Notes: generated from the sequence alone by a model not told the origin. A DNA stretch of 64,000 nt from Burkholderia sp. Bp9142 (GCF_003853415.1 NZ_QTPP01000009.1:165150-229149); one strand, 5' to 3'; positions 11,101 through 20,499 are shown, counted from the first letter of the stretch. Numbers and translations are program-made.

Positions 11101-12261
11101 TCACGACGCGGCCGGATACCGCGCGAGCACGCGCGCGCGGATCGATGGCTTGATGTTCGACTGCGCCATGTTGTCGCCGTAGTGCGCGACGACCCGCGGA
11201 TTCATCACGCGATACCAGAGCGGCGGCACATAGGCGAACAGGATCATCGTCGCATAGCCGGCCGGCAGTTGCGGCGAGTCGTCGAAGTGGCGCAGCGCCT
11301 GGTACGAGCGCGTCGGGTTCGCGTGATGGTCGGCGTGCCGCTGCAACTGGTACAGGAACAGGTTGGTGACGACGTGATTGCTGTTCCACGAATGCTGCGG
11401 CGTGCAGCGTTCGTAGCGGCCGCTCGGCAGCTTGCGGCGGCCGAGCCCGTAGTGCTCGACGTAGTTGACGACTTCGAGCAGCGACGCACCGTACACGGCC
11501 TGGATCACGAGGAACGGGATCACGACCTTGCCGGCCATGGCGATCGCGATGCCCCACACGACGGCGGTCATCGCCCACGCGTGCAGCACCTCGTTGCGCC
11601 AGGTCCACGGCGAATGCCCGAGCCGCTCGAGACGCGTCGTTTCGAGCCGCCACGCCGAGCGGATGCTGCCCGTCACCGTGCGCGGCAGGAAGGCCCAGAA
11701 CGATTCGCCGTAGCGCGCGCTCGCCGGGTCCTCGGCCGTCGCGACGCGCACGTGATGGCCGCGGTTGTGCTCGACGAAGAAATGCCCGTACGCAACCGGC
11801 GCGAGCGTGACTTTCGCGAGCCAGCGCTCGAAGCGGTTGGTCTTGTGCCCGAGTTCGTGCGCGGTGTTGATCGAGATGCCCGTCGCGGCACCGAGCGACA
11901 GCGCGAAGCCAGCGTAGTCGTACCACGCGAGCGCATGCGTGCCGACGATCCACGCGCACATGAAGAACGCGATGTATTCGACCAGTGTCGCGAGATAGAC
12001 GATGTAGCGGTAGTAGCGCACCCGTTCGAGGTGCGGGACGACGGCTTCGGGCGGATTGTCGCGATCGTCGCCGATCAGCGTGTCGAGGACCGGAATCACG
12101 CCGAACGCGAACAGCGGGCCGAACCACCAGAACACGTGAAAACCCGTCGACAGCGCGAGCTGGGCCGAGAGGATCGGCAGCGTGATCGTCACCGCGCCGA
12201 GCAGCCACAGATAACGTTTGCCATCCGACCAGCCAGGGGCTGATTCGTCGGTCATTGCCAT
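11101..12261 (-). CDS. alkB: Alkane 1-monooxygenase (AlkB-type)
   Basis: A 386-residue integral-membrane di-iron hydroxylase that oxidises the terminal methyl group of medium-chain alkanes using electrons from rubredoxin. The eight-His signature is intact: HELGH (135-139), HNRGHH (165-170), HADHH (309-313), plus the AlkB-specific NYVEHYGLGR (about 266-275). Six hydrophobic segments are visible. The start at 12261 has a strong AGGAGG seven to eight bases upstream. No rubredoxin or rubredoxin reductase gene is adjacent, so electron transfer partners must lie elsewhere. The family also includes xylene monooxygenases, but NYVEHYGL favours alkanes. Confidence 0.9.
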   Translation of the reverse strand: MAMTDESAPGWSDGKRYLWLLGAVTITLPILSAQLALSTGFHVFWWFGPLFAFGVIPVLDTLIGDDRDNPPEAVVPHLERVRYYRYIVYLATLVEYIAFFMCAWIVGTHALAWYDYAGFALSLGAATGISINTAHELGHKTNRFERWLAKVTLAPVAYGHFFVEHNRGHHVRVATAEDPASARYGESFWAFLPRTVTGSIRSAWRLETTRLERLGHSPWTWRNEVLHAWAMTAVVWGIAIAMAGKVVIPFLVIQAVYGASLLEVVNYVEHYGLGRRKLPSGRYERCTPQHSWNSNHVVTNLFLYQLQRHADHHANPTRSYQALRHFDDSPQLPAGYATMILFAYVPPLWYRVMNPRVVAHYGDNMAQSNIKPSIRARVLARYPAAS

Positions 12262-12927
12262 TGTCTCCCTCCTATTGGGGCCGGCGCCTGCGCTTGCGGG
12301 CGCGGCGGCCCCGTGTACGCGTTCATCATCGTTCGAATCGTTGTCGGTCCGCGGCACGGCACGCGGCACCGGATCGGTGGTCCGGTTGTGCCAGTTATAC
12401 GACCGTCGCGCACGCTTTCCAAACTCTGGTGCTAGGCGTGAAGCTCCAAACGGCGGGCCGTGCATGACGCGGGTCGGGAAGGGCCGGAAAGGGGGGGATT
12501 GAAACAGGCCGGCAGATGCACGATACGTTCATGCGACCGACGTTCTCGTCAGATGAATGCGTGACGCGACACGCGCGCAACGGGAGGACGGTCTGCAACA
12601 AATGTTGCAATGCAATAAGCATGGCGTGACGGCACGCGGCGGCACCGCTCTTTTGCGTGCTGATATGACGGCCGCGGCGACGTAACGCCGGCCCTTCGCC
12701 GCATGAATGCCGTGCATGACAAGGCGAGCGGGGCGATGCGTCCGACGTCGCGGTTCTGCGTGCCATGCGTCTTTGCGCTCGCCGCGCCGATGCTGCACCT
12801 GCACACCCGCACGTGCGCGGCACCTGCTGCCTTTCGATCCGCGCTGTCATTTGAAAATAACGATTTGACTCATGCCCCGCTTTCGGTTGAAGCTACTAGC
12901 TTGCTGTCCGAAGGGGGCTGTGCCTGC
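12262..12927. other. Divergent intergenic region alkB / GNAT gene
   Basis: A 666-base region between divergent genes. No frame in it looks coding. It contains a perfect 7-bp inverted repeat at 12594-12609 that could be an operator. Otherwise nothing I can name. Confidence 0.55.
12594..12609. promoter_or_regulatory. Inverted repeat TGCAACA-AA-TGTTGCA, candidate operator
   Basis: A perfect palindrome of two 7-base arms with a two-base spacer in the alkB / acetyltransferase intergenic region. The size suits a dimeric repressor. Which gene it serves is unknown. The same two arms, with a wider spacer, occur at 57783-57808. Confidence 0.35.
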
Positions 12928-13443
12928 ATGAGTTCGACCTTGACCGTTCGTCGTATCGCTGCCGACCAGGGCGGTGTGTATCGCGAACTCCGCGCCGCAT
13001 CGCTGCGTGAGCCCTACGCGCCCGGCGAAGCGCCGGAGGCCGAATTGCTGAACGTCGATTCCGACGCGGCGGCGGCCATCGCCGCGCTGCGTGCCGTGTC
13101 CGACGAGTCGACGACTTTCCTGCTGTACACCGAAGGCCATCCGGCCGGCATGATCGGCGCGTATTTCGACAATACGCCCGAACGGCGCGCGTTCGTCAGC
13201 GAGCTGTGGGTCGCGCACGCGGTCCGCCACCTGCGCGGCGGCGTGCTGCTGCTCGAAACGGCCACCGCGTGGCTGGCCGAACGCGGTGCGCAGGACGTCT
13301 ACGCATGGATCGCCGATGCGAACCGCAACGCGATCCGTTTCTACGAACGCGCGGGTTTCGGCAACACGGGCGAGCATGCGCCGATCGTGCGGATGCCCGG
13401 CGCGATGAAGTCGTTGTTCGTGTCGCACTTCAACACGCCGTGA
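12928..13443 (+). CDS. GNAT-family N-acetyltransferase
   Basis: A 171-residue protein of the Gcn5-related fold. It begins with the first-strand pattern LTVRRIAADQGGVYRELR. The acetyl-CoA pyrophosphate loop region is RHLRGGVLLLETATAWLAERGA, and the final conserved ANRNAIRFYERAGFGNTGEH is the usual strand-6 signature. The substrate cannot be told. The start at 12928 is the first ATG that begins the domain; longer versions add unrelated residues. Confidence 0.85.
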   Translation: MSSTLTVRRIAADQGGVYRELRAASLREPYAPGEAPEAELLNVDSDAAAAIAALRAVSDESTTFLLYTEGHPAGMIGAYFDNTPERRAFVSELWVAHAVRHLRGGVLLLETATAWLAERGAQDVYAWIADANRNAIRFYERAGFGNTGEHAPIVRMPGAMKSLFVSHFNTP

Positions 13444-13609
13444 CGCATGCACGCGCGGGCCGCCCGGCGCGATGAAGGCCCCGCCGCCCGTCCGGCTGCC
13501 CGCCTGCCGGTTGCGCGCTCGCCGCGACCGTTGCCACCCGGTTCCCCAAAAATAATGGCCGCACGCGTGGACGCCTGTAAAATACGCAAAAATTTTTTGC
13601 AGAGTGTCC

Positions 13610-14377
13610 ATGTCGCTTAAAAAATCGCCATTCTTCGAGCTGCGCAGCGGATCGGTCGATACGTTGCTGTTCACCGTGAAGACGACCGATCTCGATGCGT
13701 TGCGTACCGAACTGGTCAAGCGCTTCGAAGCGACTCCCGAGTTTTTCGCCGATGATGTCGTTGCGATCGACGTCCGCCGCCTCGCGGAAGGCGAGCGTGT
13801 CGCGCTCGCCGACATCCGCCAGATGCTGAACGACGTGCGGATGCGCCCGGTGGGCGTCGTCGCGCTGGCCGCGCAGGGCTGGGCGGGGGAAGCCGGCCTG
13901 CCGTTGCTCGAGGCGCGCGATCGCCGCGTGTCGGCCGCGAAGCCGGCCGACGAAGCGGAGCCGGCGGCTGCCGTTGCTGCAGCCGCTGCCGTAGCAGCCG
14001 AACCGGCGCCGGAGCCTGCCCCGACGCCGATTCCGGCGGGCGGCCAGACGCTGGTGATCGACCGGCCGCTGCGTTCGGGACAGCAGATTTACGCGAAAGG
14101 AGACCTCGTGGTGCTTGCGCCGGTCAGTCACGGCGCCGAGATCATCGCGGAAGGCAACATCCACATCTACGCGCCGTTGCGCGGCCGCGCACTCGCGGGC
14201 GTGCACGGCAATCACGACGCGCGCATTTTCTGCACGTGTCTCGAACCGGAACTGATTTCGATCGCGGGTATCTATCGAACGACCGAGAACCCGTTGCCCG
14301 CCGACATCCTGGGCAAATCGGTACAGATCCGGCTCGAAGAGGAAAAACTGATGATCGAACCGCTGCGCCTGACGTGA
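13610..14377 (+). CDS. minC: Septum site-determining protein MinC
   Basis: A 255-residue inhibitor of FtsZ ring assembly. The N-terminal FtsZ-binding domain (about 1-100) is joined by an unusually Ala/Pro-rich linker (about 110-145) to the C-terminal beta-helix domain ([17 protein letters not shown]... [19 protein letters not shown]) that binds MinD and forms copolymers. The start is the ATG at 13610; a GTG two codons upstream is also possible. First gene of minCDE. Confidence 0.95.
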   Translation: MSLKKSPFFELRSGSVDTLLFTVKTTDLDALRTELVKRFEATPEFFADDVVAIDVRRLAEGERVALADIRQMLNDVRMRPVGVVALAAQGWAGEAGLPLLEARDRRVSAAKPADEAEPAAAVAAAAAVAAEPAPEPAPTPIPAGGQTLVIDRPLRSGQQIYAKGDLVVLAPVSHGAEIIAEGNIHIYAPLRGRALAGVHGNHDARIFCTCLEPELISIAGIYRTTENPLPADILGKSVQIRLEEEKLMIEPLRLT

Positions 14378-14436
14378 TTCACGCGGCACGCTCCGGATCG
14401 ATCGGCTCTCATTGACGAACACAGGGTATTGGGTAA

Positions 14437-15252
14437 ATGGCAAAAATCATCGTGGTGACTTCGGGCAAGGGCGGCGTGGGCAAGACGACGACCAGCGCGA
14501 GCTTCGCGTCCGGCCTCGCGCTGCGCGGCCACAAGACGGCCGTGATCGACTTCGACGTCGGCCTGCGCAACCTCGATCTCATCATGGGCTGCGAGCGTCG
14601 CGTGGTGTATGACCTCGTCAACGTGATCCAGGGCGAAGCGAACCTGAACCAGGCGCTGATCAAGGACAAGAAGTGCGAGAACCTGTTCATCCTGCCGGCG
14701 TCGCAGACGCGCGACAAGGACGCGCTCACGCGTGACGGCGTCGAGAAGGTGCTGAACGACCTGGTCACGATGGACTTCGAATACATCGTCTGCGATTCGC
14801 CGGCCGGTATCGAGGCGGGCGCGCTGCACGCCATGTACTTCGCGGACGAAGCGCTGATCGTCACGAACCCGGAAGTGTCGTCGGTGCGCGACTCGGACCG
14901 CATCCTCGGCATCCTGTCGTCGAAGACGAAGCGCGCGTCCGAAGGCAAGGATCCGATCAAGGAACACCTGCTGATCACGCGTTACAGCCCGAAGCGCGTG
15001 AGCGAAGGCGAGATGCTGTCGCTCGAGGACATCAGCGAGATCCTGCGCATCAAGCTGATCGGCGTGGTGCCCGAATCGGAAGCCGTGCTGCACGCATCGA
15101 ACCAGGGTCTGCCGGCCGTGCATATCGACGGCACCGACGTCGCGGAAGCGTACAAGGACGTCGTCGCCCGCTTCCTCGGCGAGGACAAGCCGCTGCGCTT
15201 CACCGATTACCAGAAGCCGGGCCTGCTGCAGCGCCTCTTCGGCAGCAAGTAA
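14437..15252 (+). CDS. minD: Septum site-determining protein MinD
   Basis: A 271-residue membrane-associated ATPase that recruits MinC and oscillates with MinE. The deviant Walker A motif KGGVGKTT is at residues 11-18. The C-terminal amphipathic helix (PGLLQRLFGSK) is the membrane targeting sequence. Length is exactly typical. It sits 59 bases after minC and 12 before minE. Confidence 0.98.
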   Translation: MAKIIVVTSGKGGVGKTTTSASFASGLALRGHKTAVIDFDVGLRNLDLIMGCERRVVYDLVNVIQGEANLNQALIKDKKCENLFILPASQTRDKDALTRDGVEKVLNDLVTMDFEYIVCDSPAGIEAGALHAMYFADEALIVTNPEVSSVRDSDRILGILSSKTKRASEGKDPIKEHLLITRYSPKRVSEGEMLSLEDISEILRIKLIGVVPESEAVLHASNQGLPAVHIDGTDVAEAYKDVVARFLGEDKPLRFTDYQKPGLLQRLFGSK

Positions 15253-15264
15253 CGGAGGCCGTCC

Positions 15265-15519
15265 ATGTCCATCCTTTCGTTTCTCCTCGGCGAGAAGAAG
15301 AAGTCCGCATCGGTCGCGAAGGAGCGCCTGCAGCTCATCATCGCGCACGAGCGGGTCGGCGGCCGGCCGCCGGCCGATTACCTGCCGGCGCTGCAGAAGG
15401 AGCTGGTCGCGGTCATCTCGAAGTACGTCCATATTTCGAACGATGACATTCGCGTGAGCCTCGAGCGTCAGGACGATCTCGAAGTGCTCGAAGTAAAGAT
15501 CGAGATCCCGCAAGCCTGA
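15265..15519 (+). CDS. minE: Cell division topological specificity factor MinE
   Basis: An 84-residue protein that stimulates MinD ATPase and confines MinCD to the poles. The N-terminal membrane and MinD-contact helix region ([26 protein letters not shown]) and the C-terminal dimerisation domain ([23 protein letters not shown]) are both clear. A GGAGG ribosome site precedes it. Confidence 0.97.
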   Translation: MSILSFLLGEKKKSASVAKERLQLIIAHERVGGRPPADYLPALQKELVAVISKYVHISNDDIRVSLERQDDLEVLEVKIEIPQA

Positions 15520-15538
15520 CCTTTGCTGGTGTCCCTCC

Positions 15539-15562
15539 GCACGGCGGCGCATGCCGCCGTGC
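15539..15562 (+). terminator. Stem-loop after minE, possible terminator
   Basis: A perfect 10-bp GC-rich stem (GCACGGCGGC / GCCGCCGTGC) around a GCAT loop, 20 bases after minE. There is no T tract, so termination may need Rho or be weak. Confidence 0.45.
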
Positions 15563-15678
15563 GCGTCTTACGCCCTGTTGCACTTTCGGGCTCGCCGTAA
15601 CACGGTGTCTGTCGGCCGTTGGTCGACCTCCCGCATTGAACGAAGACGCTCGCGTCAATTGTCAATCAGGAGGTTGTG

Positions 15679-16080
15679 ATGGCTGTCTCTATTGTTCAAC
15701 GTCGTATCGTCTCGCTCGCGCTGTTCGCCGCGGGCCTGTCAGCCGTCGCCGCGCCGCTCGCCGCACGCGCAGACGAGATCCTCGTCGGCGCGCCGGTGCT
15801 GGTGCAGTCGGGCCGGATGGTCGTCGCCGAACCGGTGGCCGCGCCCGCCGAGGAAATCGTCGTCGTCGCGCCGAACGCGCCGCCGCCCGTGCGCTACGAG
15901 GTCGTGCCCGATGCACGCGTCGGCTATGCGTGGGAGCGCGGTCACTGGCGCTGGGATCATGGTCGCTACGTCTGGATCGGCGGCCACTGGGAAACCGAGC
16001 GTATCGGCATGCACTGGGTGCCGGGCCACTGGGATCAGCGCGGCCCGAACTGGTTCTGGACCCGCGGCCACTGGGCTTGA
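15679..16080 (+). CDS. Secreted YxWxxGxW-type repeat protein
   Basis: A 133-residue exported protein with a clear signal peptide (residues 1-27, ending AARADE). The C-terminal half carries repeated aromatic units: WERGHWRWDHGRYVWIGGHW, then MHWVPGHWDQRG and FWTRGHW. Such W-x-x-G-H-W repeats define the YXWGXW family of small Burkholderia envelope proteins of unknown function. The ATG at 15679 follows an AGGAGG site by five bases. A tiny lipoprotein gene follows 12 bases later. Confidence 0.8.
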   Translation: MAVSIVQRRIVSLALFAAGLSAVAAPLAARADEILVGAPVLVQSGRMVVAEPVAAPAEEIVVVAPNAPPPVRYEVVPDARVGYAWERGHWRWDHGRYVWIGGHWETERIGMHWVPGHWDQRGPNWFWTRGHWA

Positions 16081-16092
16081 CGGAGGCGTGCG

Positions 16093-16203
16093 ATGAAACG
16101 AACCGCCATTGCCATCGCGCTCGTCGCGATCACGCTTGCCGGCTGTATCGTCGTGCCGGCGCGGCCTGTCTACTATCGGCCGGCGCCGGTGGTGATCTAC
16201 TGA
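16093..16203 (+). CDS. Small lipoprotein (36 aa)
   Basis: The frame MKRTAIAIALVAITLAGC... encodes 36 residues: a basic start, a hydrophobic core and a lipobox LAGC with Cys at residue 18, leaving a mature peptide of about 19 residues rich in Pro, Tyr and Val. A CGGAGG ribosome site lies six bases upstream, and the W-repeat gene is 12 bases before it, so they are likely co-expressed. Function unknown. Confidence 0.65.
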   Translation: MKRTAIAIALVAITLAGCIVVPARPVYYRPAPVVIY

Positions 16204-16204
16204 G

Positions 16205-17674
16205 CTACTGGGCGTCGCGCGGGCCGCCCTGCGCGTGCCGCTCGCCGTCGCCTTCCTCGCGCAGCGTGTCGAGCGGATCGGCGGGTGCGGCAGCCGCATC
16301 CTGCGGCTCGGTGACGCCAGTCGAAGCCGCCGGCGCCGCAGCGGCTGCAGCCGCAGTTTCCGCAGCGGCGGCGGGCGGCGCGAGATAGCGCTGCGCGAGC
16401 GTCTCGTAGAGCGGCGGCGCGAAGAAGCGCGCCATGCGGCTCGACACCAGCGCGGTCGCCATCAGCGAAATCACGAGCGCATGGCCGTTGATCATCTCCA
16501 TCACGATCACGAACGACGTGATCGGCGACTGCGTGACCGCCGCGAGGTAGCCGACCATCGCGAGCGCGATCAGCATCGGCAGGCTCATGTCGCCGAACGC
16601 GATGTGCAGCAGGTTGCCGAACCCGGCGCCGATCGACAGCGACGGCGCGAAGATCCCGCCCGGGATGCCCGGCAGGTACGACGCGACCATCGACACCATC
16701 TTCAGGAACGGATAGAACACCGACAGCTGTTCATGGCCGTCGAGCAGGCCGCGCGCCTCGGCATAGCCGCTGCCGAACGTCGTGCCGCCCGACACGAGGC
16801 CGACGACGGCGATCACGAAGCCGCACAGCGCGGCGAACGCGATCGGGCGCTCGCGATACAGGCCGAGCAGGCGCGCGGGCAGCCAGCGCCCGGTATTGAG
16901 CAGCAGCCAGCTGAAGAGGCCGCCCGCGATGCCGGTCACGATCGCGGTGACGAGCACGGCGACGGCGAGCATTTTCGGAAAATGCTGGCCGGCGTCGATC
17001 GTGCCGAAGTACGTGTAGTTGCCGTTCAGGCCGAGTGCGACCACGCCCGCGAGAATGATCGCGGTGATCAGCACGCCGCTGGCACGGGCGGAGAAGCTGC
17101 GGGTCAGTTCCTCGATCGCGAACACGATCCCGGCGAGCGGCGTATTGAACGCGGCCGACAGGCCGGCCGCCGCGCCGGCGAGCACGAGCTGCCGTTCGAT
17201 CTGCGCGTTCGAGCGCGGGTAGAAGCGCCGCAGGTTGAACATCAGCGCCGCGCCGACCTGCACGGTCGGCCCTTCGCGGCCGATCGTGAAGCCGCCGAGG
17301 ATGCCCATGAACGAGATCAGCACCTTGCCGAACAGGATGCGCAGCGTCAGCAGCCGAGCGCCGAATGCGCCCGGGCTCGCATGCAGCGTCGCGATGACCT
17401 GCGGGATCCCGCTGCCCTCGGCGCCCCGGAAGAAGCGGCGCGTGACCCACGCCGATGCCGCTGCGATCGACGGCGTGAGCAGCAGCGGCAGCCACGCGGC
17501 GTGGTCGCGCATCGTGCGGAAGGTGTCGTAGCCCCAGTCGATCAGCCGCGCATACAGGACGGCCGCGAGGCCCACGGCAATCGCGCCGAGCCAGAACACG
17601 CCGTACTGGCGCCAGATCCGCAGCGAGCGGCGGGTGAGGGCGGGAAACAGGGCTGGAAGCGCGAGGCGTTGCAT
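16205..17674 (-). CDS. ClC-family chloride channel / H+-Cl- antiporter
   Basis: A 489-residue inner-membrane protein with all ClC selectivity-filter motifs: GSGIPQV, GREGPTVQ (with the gating glutamate), and GGIFAPSLSIGAGFG. About ten or more hydrophobic helices are visible. The C-terminus ends in an Ala-rich low-complexity tail rather than CBS domains. It may be a channel or a proton-coupled exchanger. It converges on the small lipoprotein gene with one base between stops. A TATAAT-like box lies upstream on the minus strand at 17704-17709. Confidence 0.92.
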   Translation of the reverse strand: MQRLALPALFPALTRRSLRIWRQYGVFWLGAIAVGLAAVLYARLIDWGYDTFRTMRDHAAWLPLLLTPSIAAASAWVTRRFFRGAEGSGIPQVIATLHASPGAFGARLLTLRILFGKVLISFMGILGGFTIGREGPTVQVGAALMFNLRRFYPRSNAQIERQLVLAGAAAGLSAAFNTPLAGIVFAIEELTRSFSARASGVLITAIILAGVVALGLNGNYTYFGTIDAGQHFPKMLAVAVLVTAIVTGIAGGLFSWLLLNTGRWLPARLLGLYRERPIAFAALCGFVIAVVGLVSGGTTFGSGYAEARGLLDGHEQLSVFYPFLKMVSMVASYLPGIPGGIFAPSLSIGAGFGNLLHIAFGDMSLPMLIALAMVGYLAAVTQSPITSFVIVMEMINGHALVISLMATALVSSRMARFFAPPLYETLAQRYLAPPAAAAETAAAAAAAPAASTGVTEPQDAAAAPADPLDTLREEGDGERHAQGGPRDAQ

Positions 17675-17703
17675 CGGCAGCGGGCCGGGAGGGCAAAGAA
17701 CGC

Positions 17704-17709
17704 ATTATA
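17704..17709 (-). promoter_or_regulatory. Candidate -10 box of the ClC gene
   Basis: The minus strand reads TATAAT 30 bases upstream of the ClC start. No convincing -35 is seen. Confidence 0.35.
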
Positions 17710-17815
17710 AAAAGAACCGGATGCGCCGGGGGCTCGACAAACTTTCACAAAAGCGATGCACTTTGTTGCAAATGTAATGATGGTGTAATGTGCGCGCACG
17801 ACAACCGTCGTTAGC

Positions 17816-18847
17816 ATGACGCATGGCCTGCCATTCCCCACAGGAAACGTGAAACGCATCCTTATCGTGAAAGTGACGTCGCTCGGCGACGTCGTCCAGA
17901 CGCTGCCGGTCGTCGCGGACCTCCATCGTGCATTTCCGGGCGTGACGGTCGATTGGGCCGTGGACGAGTCGTGCGCCGAGGTGGTGCGCTGGCACCCGGG
18001 TGTGAGCGCGGTGCTCTGCGCGCCACTGCGGCGGTTCAAGAAGCTCCGGAACGGCGGCGACCTGAAGGCGATTTCCGCGTCGATCGGCGCGCTGCGCGCG
18101 CACCGCTACGACGCCGTCATCGACCTGCACGGCGTCTACAAGAGCGCGATCATCTCGGCACTCGCGCGCGCCGCGCGCCGCGTCGGCTACCAGACGCAGG
18201 ATCTCGGCGAGACGGGCGCCCGTTTCGCATACTCGCATCGCTTCGGCCCCAGGCCGGACTGCGACGCGTGGCATGGCATGCGCGTGAGCGCCGGCGAGGC
18301 GCTGGGCTATGTCCCCGAAGGCATCGCCGCGTACGGGATCGTCGCGCCGCAGGATGTGACACTGCCGGCCGCCGTGACCGACGGTGCGCCGTTCATGCTG
18401 CTGTTTCACGCGACCTCCAATCCTGACAAGCAATGGCCGGCCGACCACTGGGCCGCGCTGGCCACGCAGATGATGGCGCGCGGCGTGCGCGTGCTGCTGC
18501 CTTGGGGATCGGCGGCCGAACATGACGATGCGCAGGACATTGCCGCGCGCGCGCCGGGCGCGATCGTGCTGCCGGCGATGTCGGTGCGGGAACTGGGCGC
18601 GGCGATCGGCCGGGCCGCGCTCGTGGTGGGCGTCGATACAGGATTCGTGCACATGGCGCATGCCCTGAAGCGCCCGACCGTGATGATTTTCGTCGCGACG
18701 TCGCGCCACCATTGCGGCATCGGCGGCGCGCCGAATGCGCTGTCGATCGGCGAGCCGGGCGTGCCGCCGTCGGTTGAACAGGCCCTCGACGCGATCGATG
18801 CGGTCGGCCCGGTCTATGGCGCGTTGCGTGATCGGCTGACGGCCTAG
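17816..18847 (+). CDS. Lipopolysaccharide heptosyltransferase I-like protein (WaaC family)
   Basis: A 343-residue GT9 glycosyltransferase that would transfer heptose from ADP-heptose to lipopolysaccharide inner core. The N-terminal family signature KRILIVKVTSLGDVVQTLPV and the C-terminal nucleotide-binding part (GVDTGFVHMAHALKRPTVMIF) are typical. The ATG at 17816 is used, but a GTG at 17849, behind AGGA, would begin exactly at the family N-terminus and is a real alternative. Burkholderia genomes often have several GT9 genes, so whether this is the main WaaC is not settled here. Confidence 0.85.
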   Translation: MTHGLPFPTGNVKRILIVKVTSLGDVVQTLPVVADLHRAFPGVTVDWAVDESCAEVVRWHPGVSAVLCAPLRRFKKLRNGGDLKAISASIGALRAHRYDAVIDLHGVYKSAIISALARAARRVGYQTQDLGETGARFAYSHRFGPRPDCDAWHGMRVSAGEALGYVPEGIAAYGIVAPQDVTLPAAVTDGAPFMLLFHATSNPDKQWPADHWAALATQMMARGVRVLLPWGSAAEHDDAQDIAARAPGAIVLPAMSVRELGAAIGRAALVVGVDTGFVHMAHALKRPTVMIFVATSRHHCGIGGAPNALSIGEPGVPPSVEQALDAIDAVGPVYGALRDRLTA

Positions 18848-18875
18848 GGTCTGCGCAAGCCGCTATTCACGTGAA

Positions 18876-18899
18876 CCGGCCCCGGGGAAGCGGGGCCGG
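18876..18899. terminator. GC-rich stem-loop between convergent genes
   Basis: CCGGCCCC and GGGGCCGG form a perfect 8-bp stem between the convergent heptosyltransferase and the 59-residue membrane protein gene. There is no T run, so it may act as a weak or Rho-assisted bidirectional terminator. Confidence 0.45.
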
Positions 18900-18903
18900 G
18901 CGT

Positions 18904-19083
18904 TCAGGCGAGCAGCGCTTCGACCGTGATCACCGCGGCGATGGCTGCCAGGTTGGCGAGCAGCGCCTCGAACAGCAAACCGCGCCAGGTTTTCGGCCGA
19001 AAGCGTGCCGCGAGCAGCAGAGCACCGCCCGGCGCGAGCGCCAGGATCAGGACGAGGTCGGCGTTGTCGAGAAGGATGGTCAT
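18904..19083 (-). CDS. Small two-helix membrane protein
   Basis: A 59-residue protein with two hydrophobic segments (about 8-24 and 40-58) separated by a basic loop (ARFRPKTWRG). A GAAGGAG site lies about nine bases before the ATG at 19083. Family not recognised. Confidence 0.6.
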   Translation of the reverse strand: MTILLDNADLVLILALAPGGALLLAARFRPKTWRGLLFEALLANLAAIAAVITVEALLA

Positions 19084-19188
19084 CGCGGCGGCTCCTTCAG
19101 GGACGGATCCCGGGGGGCGCGCGGCGGCGCACCCGGGATCGAGCATAGGCAGCGCCCCTCGTCGCACAACCCGGGTCGTCCCGCAGGC

Positions 19189-20499
19189 TCAGACGAGCGA
19201 GGCGTCGCGGGTTTCGCGCATCAGCAGCACGCCGCTCAGGCTGATCGCCGCCGCCACCGACACGTATCCGCCGACCCACGACAGGCCGCCGTGCGCGGCG
19301 AGCAACTGAGCGATGTACGGCGCGATCGACGCACCGAGGATCCCGCCGAGGTTGTACGCGACGCCCGCGCCCGTATAGCGGACGTTGGTCGGGAACAGCT
19401 CGGGCAGCAACGCACCCATCGGCGCGAACGTCACGCCCATCAGGAACAGCTCGAGCGTCAGGAACAAGGCGACGAGCGGCATCGAACCGCTGCCGAGCAG
19501 CGGTTCCATCGCGAAGCCGGACAGCAGTGCGGCGATCGCGCCCACGACCAGCACCGGCTTGCGGCCGAAGCGATCCGAGGCCCACGCCGAAAGCGGCGTC
19601 GCGAGCCCCATGAACACCACCGCGAAGCACAGCAGGCCGAGGAAACCCTGGCGTGGAATATGCAGCGTCGACACGCCGTACGACAGCGAGAACACCGTCG
19701 AGATATAGAACAGCGTGTAGCAGACCACCATCGCGAGCGCGCCGAGCAGCGTCGGCCGCCAGTGTTGCGAGACGAGCGTCGCGACCGGCACGCGCACGCG
19801 CTCGTTGCGGTCGAGCGCGGCCTGGAACGCCGGCGTCTCGGTGATCTTCAGCCGCACGTACAGGCCGAGTGCGACGAGCACCGCGCTCACGAGGAACGGG
19901 ATGCGCCAGCCCCAGCTGCGGAACTGTTCGTCGGACAGCGACAGCGCGAGCGCGAAGAACAGCCCGTTCGACATCAGAAAGCCGACCGACGGCCCAAGTT
20001 GCGGGAACATCCCGAACCAGCCGCGCTTGCCTTGCGGCGCGTGCTCGGTCGCGAGCAGCGCCGCGCCGCCCCATTCGCCGCCGAGGCCGATCCCCTGGCC
20101 GAAGCGCAGCACGCACAGCAGCACCGGCGCGAGCGCGCCGATCGTGTCGTAGCCGGGCACGAAACCGATCGCGGTGGTGGACACGCCCATGACCAGCAGC
20201 GATGCGACGAGCGTCGATTTGCGGCCGATGCGGTCGCCGAAATGGCCGAACAGGAACGAACCGATCGGCCGTGCGATGAAGGCGATGCCGAACGTGACGA
20301 ATGCAGACAGCGCCTGTGCGGTCGCGGAGCCGTGCGGGAAGAACACGGGACCGATGACGAGTGCCGCGGCGGTCGCGTACACGTAGAAGTCGTAGAACTC
20401 GATCGCGGTGCCGATGAAGCTTGCGAACACGATGCGCCGGTGGCTGACGGCGCCGGCCGAACCGGTTGCGTGTGCAACGGCCGGGGGAGATGCGGACAT
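19189..20499 (-). CDS. MHS-family MFS transporter (metabolite:H+ symporter)
   Basis: A 436-residue, 12-helix transporter. The N-terminal ASFIGTAIEFYDFYVYATAA and the loop 2-3 signature FGHFGDRIGRKSTL are characteristic of the metabolite:H+ symporter subfamily (ShiA, KgtP, ProP). The motif GGEWGGAALLATEHAP between helices 4 and 5 also fits. Overall it looks most like shikimate/dicarboxylate-type members, but the substrate cannot be assigned. The start at 20499 follows GGAGACATCC. Confidence 0.9.
   Translation of the reverse strand: MSASPPAVAHATGSAGAVSHRRIVFASFIGTAIEFYDFYVYATAAALVIGPVFFPHGSATAQALSAFVTFGIAFIARPIGSFLFGHFGDRIGRKSTLVASLLVMGVSTTAIGFVPGYDTIGALAPVLLCVLRFGQGIGLGGEWGGAALLATEHAPQGKRGWFGMFPQLGPSVGFLMSNGLFFALALSLSDEQFRSWGWRIPFLVSAVLVALGLYVRLKITETPAFQAALDRNERVRVPVATLVSQHWRPTLLGALAMVVCYTLFYISTVFSLSYGVSTLHIPRQGFLGLLCFAVVFMGLATPLSAWASDRFGRKPVLVVGAIAALLSGFAMEPLLGSGSMPLVALFLTLELFLMGVTFAPMGALLPELFPTNVRYTGAGVAYNLGGILGASIAPYIAQLLAAHGGLSWVGGYVSVAAAISLSGVLLMRETRDASLV

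Noticed and set aside
11182..12243. 353-codon frame antisense to alkB
   Set aside because: Composition-driven shadow; the opposite strand has all AlkB histidine motifs.
17766..17789. TTGCAA / TGTAAT as promoter of the heptosyltransferase gene
   Set aside because: The spacer is only 12 bases, too short for a sigma-70 promoter.
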